From: Nocardia aurantia | GTDB taxonomy: Bacteria > Actinomycetota > Actinomycetes > Mycobacteriales > Mycobacteriaceae | Direction of reading: 5' to 3' | Assembly: GCF_009604425.1 (NCBI RefSeq) | Contig: NZ_WEGI01000014.1 | Span: forward strand, 277,471 to 341,470 | Length of the DNA: 64,000 bases | Part shown: one piece after another, positions 8,713 through 16,821 of the stretch | Layout of the letters: each line of letters opens with the position of its first letter | How positions within the stretch are numbered: position 1 is the stretch's first letter | Notes under the pieces: model-generated | What the model was told of the DNA's origin: nothing | The model's database searches: none | The model's input: only the letters and a program-made list of their open reading frames with translations | Position numbers and translations under genes: made by a program

Positions 8713-9141
8713 GTGAACGACGAACTCGCCGAAGATCTGCGGCACGCGATCGGCGCGCTGGTCCGCGCCGTGCGGGTCATCGACACCATCCCGCCCGGAG
8801 AAGCCGCCATCCTCAGCCACCTCGACCGCGATGGCCCGCACACCACCGTCGAACTGGCGCAGCGGCGCAACGTGACGCACCAGTCGGCCGCCAAGTCCGT
8901 CAAGGAACTGCTGGGCGCCGGCCTGGTGCGCACCGCCCCCCACCCCGACGACGGCCGCAAACACCTGCTGTACATCACGGATGCCGGCCGCGCCCGCCTG
9001 CGACGCGAACGTACCCAGCGCGCCACATCACTCGACAGCGCCATCCGCAACACACTCACCGCCGACGAGCGGCAGCAGTTGCGGGACTGCGTACCACTAC
9101 TGACCCGCCTCACCACCCATATCAACGGACCCCGACCGTGA
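8713..9141 (+). CDS. MarR-family transcriptional regulator
   Basis: A 142-residue winged-helix protein. The HTH covers about residues 46-70 (VELAQRRNVTHQSAAKSV) and the wing follows with the conserved DDGRKHLLYIT. The GTG start at 8713 has GGTGGAG 3 bp upstream. It is divergent from the MBL-fold hydrolase gene and probably represses both through the TGTACA dyad. Effector unknown; there is no conserved Cys suggesting an OhrR-type redox switch. Confidence 0.88.
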   Translation: MNDELAEDLRHAIGALVRAVRVIDTIPPGEAAILSHLDRDGPHTTVELAQRRNVTHQSAAKSVKELLGAGLVRTAPHPDDGRKHLLYITDAGRARLRRERTQRATSLDSAIRNTLTADERQQLRDCVPLLTRLTTHINGPRP

Positions 9142-9188
9142 TCAGGTCACGGCTTCACCTGACTCAACGTGGTGCAGTTCATTACGAC

Positions 9189-9214
9189 GACACTTCGGTG
9201 GGCGCCGAAGTGTC
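9189..9214. promoter_or_regulatory. Perfect 10-bp-arm operator upstream of the ArsR-type gene
   Basis: Arms GACACTTCGG (9189-9198) and CCGAAGTGTC (9205-9214) around a 6-bp centre, ending 19 bp before the ATG. The core recurs upstream of the MFS exporter (5947-5967) with one difference. The position fits autoregulation. Confidence 0.75.
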
Positions 9215-9233
9215 CGCGCGGCAGACTCGGAGT

Positions 9234-9998
9234 ATGTCCGATCGAATTCTGCACGGGTACGCCGATATCGCCGCTGTCGGGACGCTGCTGGCGGATCCGA
9301 CGCGGGCGCGGGTGCTCGCGGCGCTGGCCGACGGGCGGGCTCTGCCTGCTTCGGTGCTGGCCGCGGAGGCCGGGGTGGCGGCCTCGACGGCCAGTGAGCA
9401 TCTGTCGCGGCTGGTCGGTGGTGGTCTGCTCGTGGTCGAGCGGTCCGGCCGTCATCGGTATTACCGGCTGGCGAGCCCTGAGGTGGCGGCGGCGGTCGAG
9501 GCGATGGCGGTGCTGGCTCCGGACCGGCCGGTGCGATCGTTGCGCGAATCCACCCGCGCCGCCGCGCTGCGCCGGGCCCGCAGTTGTTACGACCACCTCG
9601 CCGGTCGGCTGGGTGTGGCGGTGACGGCCGCGCTACTGAGCCGGCAGGCTCTGGTTCGCACCGACGGTCTCGCGGGAAACGAACGGTCCGAGGGCGATCC
9701 GATCTCGGCGCCGATGTCCGAGCATCCGTATCGGCTGGGTCCGAACGCGGAGCCGGTCTTCGCGGATCTGGGGATCGACCTCGCCGGTGCGCGCGGCGGT
9801 CGACGCCCGCTGCTGCGGTTCTGTGTGGACTGGAGCGAACAGCGGCACCACCTCAGTGGCGCGCTGGGTGCGGCGATGCTCACCCGAATGGAGTCGGCGG
9901 GCTGGGTCGCTCGCCAGGATTCGCGGCGGGCGCTGCGCCTCACCGACCGCGGCGCGGACGAACTGCATCGGATACTCGGCGTCGCGCTCCCCGCCTGA
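9234..9998 (+). CDS. ArsR-type winged-helix regulator with a C-terminal extension
   Basis: 254 residues. Residues 10-90 form an ArsR-like winged helix (ADPTRARVLAAL, then AAEAGVAASTASEHLSRL as the recognition helix and HRYYRLA as the wing). No ArsR metal-binding cysteines are visible in it. The C-terminal 150 residues resemble those of actinobacterial ArsR relatives found beside exporters and end in a second small HTH-like segment. The ATG at 9234 lies just after the perfect inverted repeat. The same operator precedes the MFS gene 4502-5923, so the likely job is to sense a toxic compound and derepress itself and that pump. Confidence 0.87.
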   Translation: MSDRILHGYADIAAVGTLLADPTRARVLAALADGRALPASVLAAEAGVAASTASEHLSRLVGGGLLVVERSGRHRYYRLASPEVAAAVEAMAVLAPDRPVRSLRESTRAAALRRARSCYDHLAGRLGVAVTAALLSRQALVRTDGLAGNERSEGDPISAPMSEHPYRLGPNAEPVFADLGIDLAGARGGRRPLLRFCVDWSEQRHHLSGALGAAMLTRMESAGWVARQDSRRALRLTDRGADELHRILGVALPA

Positions 9999-10001
9999 CC
10001 G

Positions 10002-10442
10002 TCACGCCAATTTCTCTGCCCGCTCCCGCAATCCGGCGGTCATACCCGCGAACCCCCGCCGCATCGCGGCTCCCAGCGACGCCGCGACCACCGGCTGCAA
10101 CCACCCGGCGAGTTCGAAATGCGAGTCGTACCGGCACCGGTCCTCGCCCATCGGCGTGACGGTCTGGGTGCGCAGACTGTGCAACGCACCCAGCGGGACC
10201 GGCTTCATCGAGTAGCTGAATTCCGTTCCGGGCGTATGGGTTCGGATGAACTCCCGCTGCTTCCGCGGCTGCGACCCGGTCAGCCGCACCAGCATGTCGA
10301 TCGGCTCCCCGGGGCGCAACGTCGTCCGGCACTCCAGGGCGAACGGATTCCACTCCCCGTACGCCGCGAAATCGGTGAGCACCCGCCAGACGGTCTCGGC
10401 GCTCGCCCCGATCTCGGCACTCTCCTCGATCACAAATCCCAT
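10002..10442 (-). CDS. SRPBCC (START-like) family protein
   Basis: A 146-residue helix-grip protein of the polyketide cyclase / SRPBCC group, seen in the E(S/I)AEIGASAETVWRVLTDF opening, the YGEWNPF signature and the amphipathic C-terminal helix. Such proteins bind hydrophobic ligands in a deep cavity; the role here is unknown. It is convergent with the ArsR-type gene with a 3-bp gap and follows its own upstream region of about 35 bp. Confidence 0.85.
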   Translation of the reverse strand: MGFVIEESAEIGASAETVWRVLTDFAAYGEWNPFALECRTTLRPGEPIDMLVRLTGSQPRKQREFIRTHTPGTEFSYSMKPVPLGALHSLRTQTVTPMGEDRCRYDSHFELAGWLQPVVAASLGAAMRRGFAGMTAGLRERAEKLA

Positions 10443-10477
10443 ACCCGCACCCTAACTGAAACCTGTTCTACAAGCTC

Positions 10478-11347
10478 TCAGTCGAGGAATACAGCGTCCA
10501 GCGTCCGGGCATCGACGGCCCGGTCGATCCACGCCTCGATCGTCTGCCGATCGGTGCACGCCCGAATCTTCGCCACCACATCCTTGGTCACCTCGAAGCC
10601 GCGGCGGTGCAATACCCGCAAGAGCGACTCGGCCTCCCCGTCGATCTTTCCGTCGTTGTAGAAGTGCCGCGTGTAGGCCATCTTGTACTTGTGCTCACTG
10701 CTGCTCATCAAATTCTCCAGGTAGCGTCGGGTCGGCTTCGGCATGTTCGCGCCGACCAGGTCAATGTATCGCAGATACTTCTCGTCGTCACCGATTGCGT
10801 CGACCAATGCGCGGAGGATCGCCTCGATTTGCGGATTCCTGCGATGCACGATCGCGAATATCGCGGCCAATCGAATATTCTCGGCGACGACGACGGGATC
10901 GGTGACGACCGGTAGATCGCTCGGACCGATCACCCACGGTACGAAAGTGCATCCGGAGGTGATCTCGATCGCCTCGCGGCAATGTTGTGCCGCTCGCTCG
11001 GTCGGGCACATGACGAGCAGCAGAGTAGGACAGCGCAAACGGCTGCGCAGGGTGGTGAGATAGACCGGCCAGGTCCACGCCTTGTCCGGGTCGTGTCGTA
11101 ACTGGATCTCGATCACGATGGCCAGACGTGGTTCCGATCCGAACGTCAGGACCACCACGCCGTCGGACCGATATTCGGTCGGGTCGATATCGGGGAAGTC
11201 CCCCGATTCCCGTCGGACATCGTCGTAGCTCGGAAGCGAATCACGCCGGTGCATTCTGTGGAGGTCGACGGTCAGAGTCGGCGTTTCCCGTAGGAGATCC
11301 GCGAACGACTCGTGAAGAAGTGTGGGCATAACGGGCACTTTATCCAC
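10478..11347 (-). CDS. Rpn-like / PD-(D/E)XK-type putative nuclease
   Basis: 289 residues. The segment VVVLTFGSEPRLAIVIEIQ followed by RHDPDKAWTWPVYL resembles the core of Rpn/YhgA-type PD-(D/E)XK nucleases (acidic residue, then ExQ, then a helix). A charged helical C-terminus contains the family-like Y..NGKI(D/E)GE segment, here YNDGKIDGEAE. The GTG at 11347 is taken as the start; an ATG at 11329 (MPTLLHE) is equally possible and neither has a clear Shine-Dalgarno. Codon use is visibly less GC-biased than in the neighbours (ATA, AAT, TCG and TTT runs) and the 94 bp upstream are AT-rich, suggesting acquisition by transfer. Confidence 0.65.
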   Translation of the reverse strand: MDKVPVMPTLLHESFADLLRETPTLTVDLHRMHRRDSLPSYDDVRRESGDFPDIDPTEYRSDGVVVLTFGSEPRLAIVIEIQLRHDPDKAWTWPVYLTTLRSRLRCPTLLLVMCPTERAAQHCREAIEITSGCTFVPWVIGPSDLPVVTDPVVVAENIRLAAIFAIVHRRNPQIEAILRALVDAIGDDEKYLRYIDLVGANMPKPTRRYLENLMSSSEHKYKMAYTRHFYNDGKIDGEAESLLRVLHRRGFEVTKDVVAKIRACTDRQTIEAWIDRAVDARTLDAVFLD

Positions 11348-11441
11348 AAGGAAAGTTCTGTCAAAATTGTCGACCGTCCGGTCCGCATTTATTGCGAATT
11401 CACGAACCGCGATTTCGTATATTCATTTTTCGATTATTCGA

Positions 11442-12014
11442 TTACTTCGCACCGGCGGTCAGCATCCGCTCGATGAGCAGTCGCGCCGCGCGATCGACCC
11501 GCTCGTAGTCGCCGGTGACCAGCCGGTCCTGGAGCAACCCGCGGATTCCCGAGATCAGGACGGTGGCGGTGGATTCCGGGTCGGCGACGGTCGGGTGGAA
11601 GCGGGACAGGGTGGTGGTGAGCGCTTCGACCAGGACGTGGACGGCGTCCTGCGCGTAGCCGCGGAAGGGGCTGCCGGGGATCGAGGCGACGCCGAGGACC
11701 TGGAGCAGTACCCGGGTACTGGAGATCCAGTCGGCGGTGGTGTTCACGCAGAAGGATTCGGTCATGACCGTGCGGAGGGTCGCCAGATCCGGGATGCCGG
11801 CGAACATCCCGGCGATGTCGGGGCGCTGGGTCTCCAGGGCCGCGATCAGCATCTGCTCCTTGCTGCCGAAGTAGTGGATCAGCATGCGGGAGCTGGTGCC
11901 GAGGTAGTCCGCGAGGGGGCGCAGCGACAATTCGGTCAATCCGTATTCACCGAGATAACCGATGACGCCGGACAGCAGTTCGGCGCGGCGGGCGTGGTCG
12001 AGGGGCCTGGGCAC
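11442..12014 (-). CDS. TetR-family regulator
   Basis: About 190 residues. The N-terminal HTH includes LSLRPLADYLGTSSRMLIHYFGSKEQML, and a long helical ligand-binding domain with conserved GIRGLLQDRL follows. The GTG at 12014 (VPRPLDHARR) is the most likely start; a longer GTG form from 12053 is possible. It is divergent from the DUF1906 gene with a 247-bp gap in which no clear palindrome was found. The target is unknown. Confidence 0.82.
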   Translation of the reverse strand: MPRPLDHARRAELLSGVIGYLGEYGLTELSLRPLADYLGTSSRMLIHYFGSKEQMLIAALETQRPDIAGMFAGIPDLATLRTVMTESFCVNTTADWISSTRVLLQVLGVASIPGSPFRGYAQDAVHVLVEALTTTLSRFHPTVADPESTATVLISGIRGLLQDRLVTGDYERVDRAARLLIERMLTAGAK

Positions 12015-12261
12015 CCGTCGACTGTAGCCATGCTCCACGACGCGCCGAAACACGCGGGGCGAGGGTTACAGATGGGCTACACTGGAAATCGCTGACCGGA
12101 ACGGCCTTTCGCCGTCCGCCCGAAAATGCGGTACCAAAAAAGAACTCCTGCAGTGGCGGTCGTATACCGGTTCCGCCTCGCGTTCGCCGAGTCCGGTCGA
12201 ATCCCTCGATGCGCGCTCCGGTTGTCGCTGCGTTCCACACTTCCCATCGAAGGAGGCCGTC

Positions 12262-13113
12262 ATGCGGCTGGGACTGGACTATGCCGGTGGTCGGCCCGGT
12301 GGTGGCGCCATCGCCGCCGCCGGATACACATTCGTCGTCCGCTACCTCAGCGACGGCGGGCCCGGCCTACCGGGCAAACTGCTCACCCCCGCCGAGGCGG
12401 ATGACCTGCGCGCCAACAATATCGACATCGTCTCCAACTGGGAGACCACGGCGTCGCGGATGCTCGACGGGTACGACGCCGGCGCCCGGGACGCGCAAGC
12501 GGCCCGCGCCCAGGCCCTGGCCTGCGGCGGCAGCGCGGAACGGCCGATCTACTTCTCCGCCGATTTCGATGCCACACCCGCACAACAAATTCCGATCGAC
12601 GACTACCTGCGCGGCGCCGGTTCGGTGCTGCACCCGTCGAATGTCGGTATCTACGGCGGATATTGGCCCGTCTCGAGGGCATTGGATCACGGCACCGCCA
12701 GGTGGGCATGGCAGACCGGGGCCTGGTCCGGCGGAAACACCGATTCGCGCATCAACCTGTATCAGCGCATCGGGTTCGTCCGCGTCGGCGGCGTGCAATG
12801 CGACGTGAACGAGGCTCGCACAGACGATTTCGGGCAATGGTCGAAAACCAGCAAGGGAGGCGAGATGCAGTTGACGGACACCCTGACCGATGCATACGGG
12901 AATCCGGTGACGGTCGGCGACATTCTGAAGTGGATCAGCTTTCACGCCGATCTCACGGTGGACGAACTCGGTGGCCCCGGTTCGCGGACGGCGCTGCCAC
13001 CCGATCAGAAGATGACCGGGCACCCGGCCCTCGGCGGCCGCACCATCGTCGGTGCGATCGCGGAGATCGGCCAGGCGCTGAAACTCCCCGGTTTCGATCC
13101 GGGCCGGGCCTGA
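12262..13113 (+). CDS. DUF1906 (glycoside-hydrolase-like) protein
   Basis: 283 residues. Residues 1-200 match the DUF1906 TIM-barrel family typified by Rv2525c, with GLDYAGGRP at the start, FVVRYLS, IVSNWET, IYFSADFD and GIYGGYWPV. These proteins are thought to act on, or bind, cell-wall glycans. No signal peptide or Tat motif is present, unlike Rv2525c. The C-terminal 75 residues (MQLTDTLTDAYGNPVTV onward) form a separate small domain of unknown function also known from actinophage-type lysins. AAGGAGG precedes the ATG by about 7 bp. It could be a cytoplasmic remnant of a phage lysin gene, but no other phage genes are nearby. Confidence 0.82.
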   Translation: MRLGLDYAGGRPGGGAIAAAGYTFVVRYLSDGGPGLPGKLLTPAEADDLRANNIDIVSNWETTASRMLDGYDAGARDAQAARAQALACGGSAERPIYFSADFDATPAQQIPIDDYLRGAGSVLHPSNVGIYGGYWPVSRALDHGTARWAWQTGAWSGGNTDSRINLYQRIGFVRVGGVQCDVNEARTDDFGQWSKTSKGGEMQLTDTLTDAYGNPVTVGDILKWISFHADLTVDELGGPGSRTALPPDQKMTGHPALGGRTIVGAIAEIGQALKLPGFDPGRA

Positions 13114-13128
13114 GCCCGAGTTCCGATG

Positions 13129-13157
13129 GCGGCGCGCTGGTTCGACCGGCGCGCCGC
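13129..13157 (+). terminator. Strong hairpin after the DUF1906 gene
   Basis: The 13-bp arms 13129-13141 and 13145-13157 differ only by one G-T wobble and enclose a TCG loop, followed by TT. It lies 16 bp after the stop codon and is a likely terminator. Confidence 0.65.
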
Positions 13158-13161
13158 TTGA

Positions 13162-13179
13162 CTGTAGCGATCGCTACAG
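13162..13179. promoter_or_regulatory. Perfect 18-bp palindrome upstream of the KAS gene
   Basis: CTGTAGCGATCGCTACAG is a gapless perfect palindrome ending 14 bp before the ATG. A TetR-class or similar dimer site is likely; the cognate regulator is not adjacent. Confidence 0.75.
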
Positions 13180-13193
13180 GTACTCCTGACCGC

Positions 13194-14435
13194 ATGACTG
13201 TAACGACTGCTTCACAAACCCGCGGTGTCGTCGTGACCGGAATGGCCGCGACAACCTCGCTGGGGGTGGATCTCGCGGCGACCTGGGCCGCGCTGCTGGC
13301 CGGGCAGAGCGGAATCGGGCCGCTGGACGACGATTTCGTCGCCGCCCACGACCTGCCGGTGCGGATCGGCGGCAAGCTGCGGCAGTCGCCGGGGGACCGG
13401 CTCACCCGGGTCGAGCAGCGGCGGCACTCGTTCGTGCAGCAATTGGCGCTGGTGCTCGGCCGGGAGGTGTGGCAGGACGCCGGCGCGCCCGAGGTCGACG
13501 GGGAGCGCCTCGCGGTCGCGATCGGTACCGGGCTCGGCGGCGGCGACGCCTTCGTGACCGCGGTCGACGCGATGCGCACCGGCGGCTATCGCAAGGTGCC
13601 GCCGCTGACGGTGCCGATGGTCATGCCGAACGGCCCGGCCGCCCGGGTCGGGCTCGAATTCGCCGCCAGGGCAGGCGTTTACGCGCCGACCTCGGCCTGC
13701 TCGTCGGGGGCCGAGGCGGTCGCGCACGGCTGGCGGCTGATCGCCACCGGCGAGGCCGATGTGGTGATCGCGGGCGGCGTCGAGGGCTACATCGAGGCCG
13801 TGCCGATCGCCAGTTTCGCCATGATGCGCGCGATGAGCACCCGCAACGACGAACCGGCCCGCGCTTCGCGGCCGTTCGACCGCGACCGGGACGGCTTCGT
13901 CTTCGGTGAGGCGGGAGCGCTGCTGGTGCTGGAGTCCGAGCGCTGCGCGGCCGCGCGCGGCGCCACCGTCCACGGCCGGTTGCTCGGGGCCGGTATCACC
14001 TCCGACGGCTACCACATCACCGGCTCCGAGCCGGACGGCGCGGGTGCGGCGCGCGCGATGCGGAAGGCGATCGAATCGGCGGGGCTGAGCGGCGCCGACA
14101 TCCGGCATGTGAACGCACATGCGACTGCCACCCGGGTCGGTGACGCGTCCGAGGCGAACGCCATCACCGCTGTCAGTCCCGGCGCCGCGGTGTATGCGCC
14201 GAAGTCGGCGCTGGGCCATTCCATCGGCGCGGTGGGCGCGCTGGAAGCCATCCTCACGGTGTGCGCGCTGCGCGATCAGGCGATCCCGCCGACCCTGAAT
14301 TTCGAACACCCCGACCCCGCCGTCGACCTCGATATCGTGCACGGCGGGGCCCGGCCGCAGCGCATGGATCACGCGCTGAGCAACTCGTTCGGTTTCGGCG
14401 GGCACAACGTGGCGCTCGCCTTCGGCCGCGCCTGA
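13194..14435 (+). CDS. 3-oxoacyl-ACP synthase II (KasA/KasB/FabF-type)
   Basis: 413 residues, the normal length for KAS II. It condenses malonyl-ACP with a growing acyl-ACP. The Cys-His-His triad is complete: Cys169 in TSACSSGA, His309 in VNAHATAT and His342 in KSALGHSIGA. The opening RGVVVTGMAATTSLG is close to mycobacterial KasA/KasB, which elongate mycolic-acid precursors in FAS-II. It stands alone here, without an ACP or malonyltransferase neighbour, so it may be an extra KAS for a special lipid rather than the housekeeping enzyme. The 18-bp palindrome just upstream indicates dedicated repression. Confidence 0.9.
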   Translation: MTVTTASQTRGVVVTGMAATTSLGVDLAATWAALLAGQSGIGPLDDDFVAAHDLPVRIGGKLRQSPGDRLTRVEQRRHSFVQQLALVLGREVWQDAGAPEVDGERLAVAIGTGLGGGDAFVTAVDAMRTGGYRKVPPLTVPMVMPNGPAARVGLEFAARAGVYAPTSACSSGAEAVAHGWRLIATGEADVVIAGGVEGYIEAVPIASFAMMRAMSTRNDEPARASRPFDRDRDGFVFGEAGALLVLESERCAAARGATVHGRLLGAGITSDGYHITGSEPDGAGAARAMRKAIESAGLSGADIRHVNAHATATRVGDASEANAITAVSPGAAVYAPKSALGHSIGAVGALEAILTVCALRDQAIPPTLNFEHPDPAVDLDIVHGGARPQRMDHALSNSFGFGGHNVALAFGRA

Positions 14436-14501
14436 TTCACGCGGCCCCGACCTGCGCCGGAATCGCGGTGAACGCAAACCTGGTGCGGGCCGCGACGGCG
14501 C

Positions 14502-14538
14502 GATTCGATACGGTTTCCGTAGATAGTCGTGTCGAATC
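14502..14538 (+). promoter_or_regulatory. Dyad symmetry in the leader of the methionine-salvage operon
   Basis: Arms GATTCGA (14502-14508) and TCGAATC (14532-14538) enclose a smaller perfect dyad TACGG-TTT-CCGTA (14509-14521). It sits 12 bp before the start codon of the MtnAB fusion. It could be an operator or an RNA hairpin over the ribosome-binding region; no known SAM riboswitch consensus was recognised. Confidence 0.4.
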
Positions 14539-14550
14539 CCGAGGTAGCCG

Positions 14551-16200
14551 ATGAGTGAAGTGTCGATCGCGTGGGTGGATGGTGCCCTGGAAACCATTGA
14601 TCAGCGCGCGCTGCCGCAACAGCTGCGGCCGCTGCGGATCACCACGGTCGACCAGGTCATCGACGCCATCCAGACCCTCGCGATCCGCGGCGCCCCGGCG
14701 ATCGGGGTGTCCGGGGCGTTCGGTGTGGTGCTCGCCGCGCACGCGTTCCCGGACGATCCGGCCGCCGTACGCGCCGAGGCCGAGCGCATCGCGTCGGCCC
14801 GGCCCACCGCGGTGAACCTGGCCTGGGGTGTGCGGCGCGCGCTGAGCCGGCTCGACGAGGGCGCGCAGGCGGTGCTGGACGAGGCGCTGGCGATGCTCGC
14901 GGAGGACGGCCGGGTCAACCGGGCCGCCGCCGCGCACGCCGCCGATCTGCTGCAACAGCTGCTGCCGGGGCGCCCACTGCGGATTCTCACCCATTGCAAC
15001 ACCGGACGGTTGGCCACCACCGCCTTCGGTACCGCGCTCGGCGCGCTGCGGGTGCTGCACGAGCGCGGGGCGCTGGAGACGGTGCTGGTCGACGAGACCC
15101 GGCCCCTGTTGCAGGGCGCGCGGCTCACCGCGTGGGAGCTGGCCGAGGCCGGCATCCCGCACCGGCTCACGATCGACTCGGCGGCGGCGTGGGCGATGGC
15201 GACCGGGCAGGTCGACGCGGTGATCGTCGGGGCCGACCGGGTCACCGCCGACGGTTCGGTGGCGAACAAGATCGGTACCTACAGCCTGGCGCTGGCCGCC
15301 CACCACCACGGCCTGCCGTTCGTCGTGGTGGCGCCGGAGTCCACCCGCGACCCGCACACCGCGACCGGCGCCGAGATCGTCGTCGAGCAGCGCGCCGCGG
15401 CGGAGATCACCCATGTGGCCGGAGTAGCCACAGCGCCGGAAGGTACGGCCGTGTTCAACCCCGCCTTCGACGTGACGCCACCGGAACTGGTCACCGCCGT
15501 CGTGACCGAGAACGGGGTGGTCGGCCGCGTGCGAACACCGCGCGGCACCGACGGCAGTGTCGCATCCGGCACCGACCGCACTGTCGCATCGAGTGCCGTT
15601 GCGGGCGAGGCCGATTCGGCCGGTGACCGGATCGCCGGGATCGCCCGAGAGCTGTACGCGCAGGGCTGGATGCCGGGCACCGCCGGGAACATCTCGGTGC
15701 GCGAGGGCGATACCGCCGTCGTGACCGGAAGTGGTTTGTCCAAGGGCGAACTCACCGCCGCCGACGTCGTCGGGGTGCGTGTCACCGACTCTGCCGCGGT
15801 GTCCGGGACGCGGAAACCGTCCGCGGAGACCACGATTCACACCGCGGTCTACCGGGCCACCGGCGCGGACGCGGTGGTGCACGTGCATCCGCCGCACGCC
15901 ACCGCGCGCTCCGCCGGCGCCGCGGAATCGTTGCGGTTCACCGGTTACGAGCTCATCAAGGGGCTCGGGACGAGCGAAACCATTGACATTCCGGTGTTCG
16001 CCAATCACCCTGACGTACCGCGCATCGGTGCCGACATCGAGCGCTACCTGATCGAGCACCCCGACGCGCCGCCGGTGCTGTTCATCGCCGGCCACGGCAT
16101 CACCGCGTGGGGAGCGAGCCTCGCCCAGGCCCGCGACCGCGCGGAATGCCTGGAGGCGATGTGCGAGCTGGTGACGCTCACCGGCCGCCGCGAGATCTGA
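14551..16200 (+). CDS. MtnA-MtnB fusion: methylthioribose-1-P isomerase plus methylthioribulose-1-P dehydratase
   Basis: 549 residues combining two consecutive enzymes of methionine salvage. Residues 1-325 are MtnA, with RGAPAIG, catalytic Cys149 in THCNTG and Asp229 in VGADRV. Residues 352-549 are MtnB, an aldolase-class-II fold with GTAGNIS, VTGSG, Glu426 in KPSAET and zinc ligands in HVHPPH (444-449). The 25-residue linker contains an imperfect internal repeat (GTDGSVAS / GTDRTVAS). Fusion lets the unstable ribulose intermediate pass directly. The gene is preceded by GAGGT and followed by mtnD 30 bp downstream. Confidence 0.93.
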   Translation: MSEVSIAWVDGALETIDQRALPQQLRPLRITTVDQVIDAIQTLAIRGAPAIGVSGAFGVVLAAHAFPDDPAAVRAEAERIASARPTAVNLAWGVRRALSRLDEGAQAVLDEALAMLAEDGRVNRAAAAHAADLLQQLLPGRPLRILTHCNTGRLATTAFGTALGALRVLHERGALETVLVDETRPLLQGARLTAWELAEAGIPHRLTIDSAAAWAMATGQVDAVIVGADRVTADGSVANKIGTYSLALAAHHHGLPFVVVAPESTRDPHTATGAEIVVEQRAAAEITHVAGVATAPEGTAVFNPAFDVTPPELVTAVVTENGVVGRVRTPRGTDGSVASGTDRTVASSAVAGEADSAGDRIAGIARELYAQGWMPGTAGNISVREGDTAVVTGSGLSKGELTAADVVGVRVTDSAAVSGTRKPSAETTIHTAVYRATGADAVVHVHPPHATARSAGAAESLRFTGYELIKGLGTSETIDIPVFANHPDVPRIGADIERYLIEHPDAPPVLFIAGHGITAWGASLAQARDRAECLEAMCELVTLTGRREI

Positions 16201-16230
16201 TCCACCCGCCGTTCCCGAGGAGCACTGACC

Positions 16231-16821
16231 ATGACGCTGCTGCAGATCATGTCCGACACCGACGCCGGTGACGTCCGGCTGCGCACCACCGACGCCGAGG
16301 TCATCGGCGCCGAACTGTCCCGGCGCGGAATCCTTTTCGATCGCTGGCCCGCGCTGGAGAGCGTGACCGCCGCGACCACGAACGAGCAGTTGCTCGCGGA
16401 CTACGCGGACCGCCTCGCCGAGCTCAACGCCGACGGCCGCTACAAGCACATCGATATCGCCCGCATCCACCCGGACGACAGCAACCCGGACTGGCCCGCG
16501 ACCGCCGCGGGCGCGCGCGCGAAGTTCCTCGCCGAGCACCGGCACGCCGAGGACGAGGTGCGGTTCTTCGCCGCGGGCGTGGGCTGCTTCTACCTGCACC
16601 TGGGTGACGAGGTCCTGGCCACGGTGTGTTCCGCCGGCGATCTGGTGTCGGTGCCCGCGGGTACCCGGCACTGGTTCGACATGGGTGCCCGGCCGGCGTT
16701 CGTGGCCGTCCGTTTCTTCGAGGAGGAGGACGGCTGGATCGGCGACTTCACCGGTGACACCATCGGCGAGCAGTTCCCGACCCTCGACGAACTGGTCGCC
16801 GGCACCGCCGCCGGCCGATGA
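16231..16821 (+). CDS. mtnD: Acireductone dioxygenase
   Basis: 196 residues, cupin fold. The metal-binding HRHAEDEVRFF supplies His, His and Glu, and the distal His lies in AGTRHWFDMG. It oxidises acireductone to 2-keto-4-methylthiobutyrate and formate (iron form), or runs the off-pathway reaction with nickel. An ATG with GAGGAG 10 bp upstream is used. The stop overlaps the next start by 4 bp (ATGA), so translation is coupled with mtnC. Confidence 0.93.
   Translation: MTLLQIMSDTDAGDVRLRTTDAEVIGAELSRRGILFDRWPALESVTAATTNEQLLADYADRLAELNADGRYKHIDIARIHPDDSNPDWPATAAGARAKFLAEHRHAEDEVRFFAAGVGCFYLHLGDEVLATVCSAGDLVSVPAGTRHWFDMGARPAFVAVRFFEEEDGWIGDFTGDTIGEQFPTLDELVAGTAAGR

Noticed and set aside
12262..13113. 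A prophage marked by the DUF1906 lysin-like gene
   Set aside because: No holin, tail, capsid or terminase genes are nearby, and the neighbours are ordinary chromosomal genes.
14436..14550. A SAM or SAH riboswitch before the methionine-salvage operon
   Set aside because: The leader is only 115 bp and the dyads do not match any SAM or SAH riboswitch core I know.
14437..16671. A 744-codon minus-strand open frame
   Set aside because: Antisense to the MtnAB fusion and mtnD, which have full catalytic motifs.
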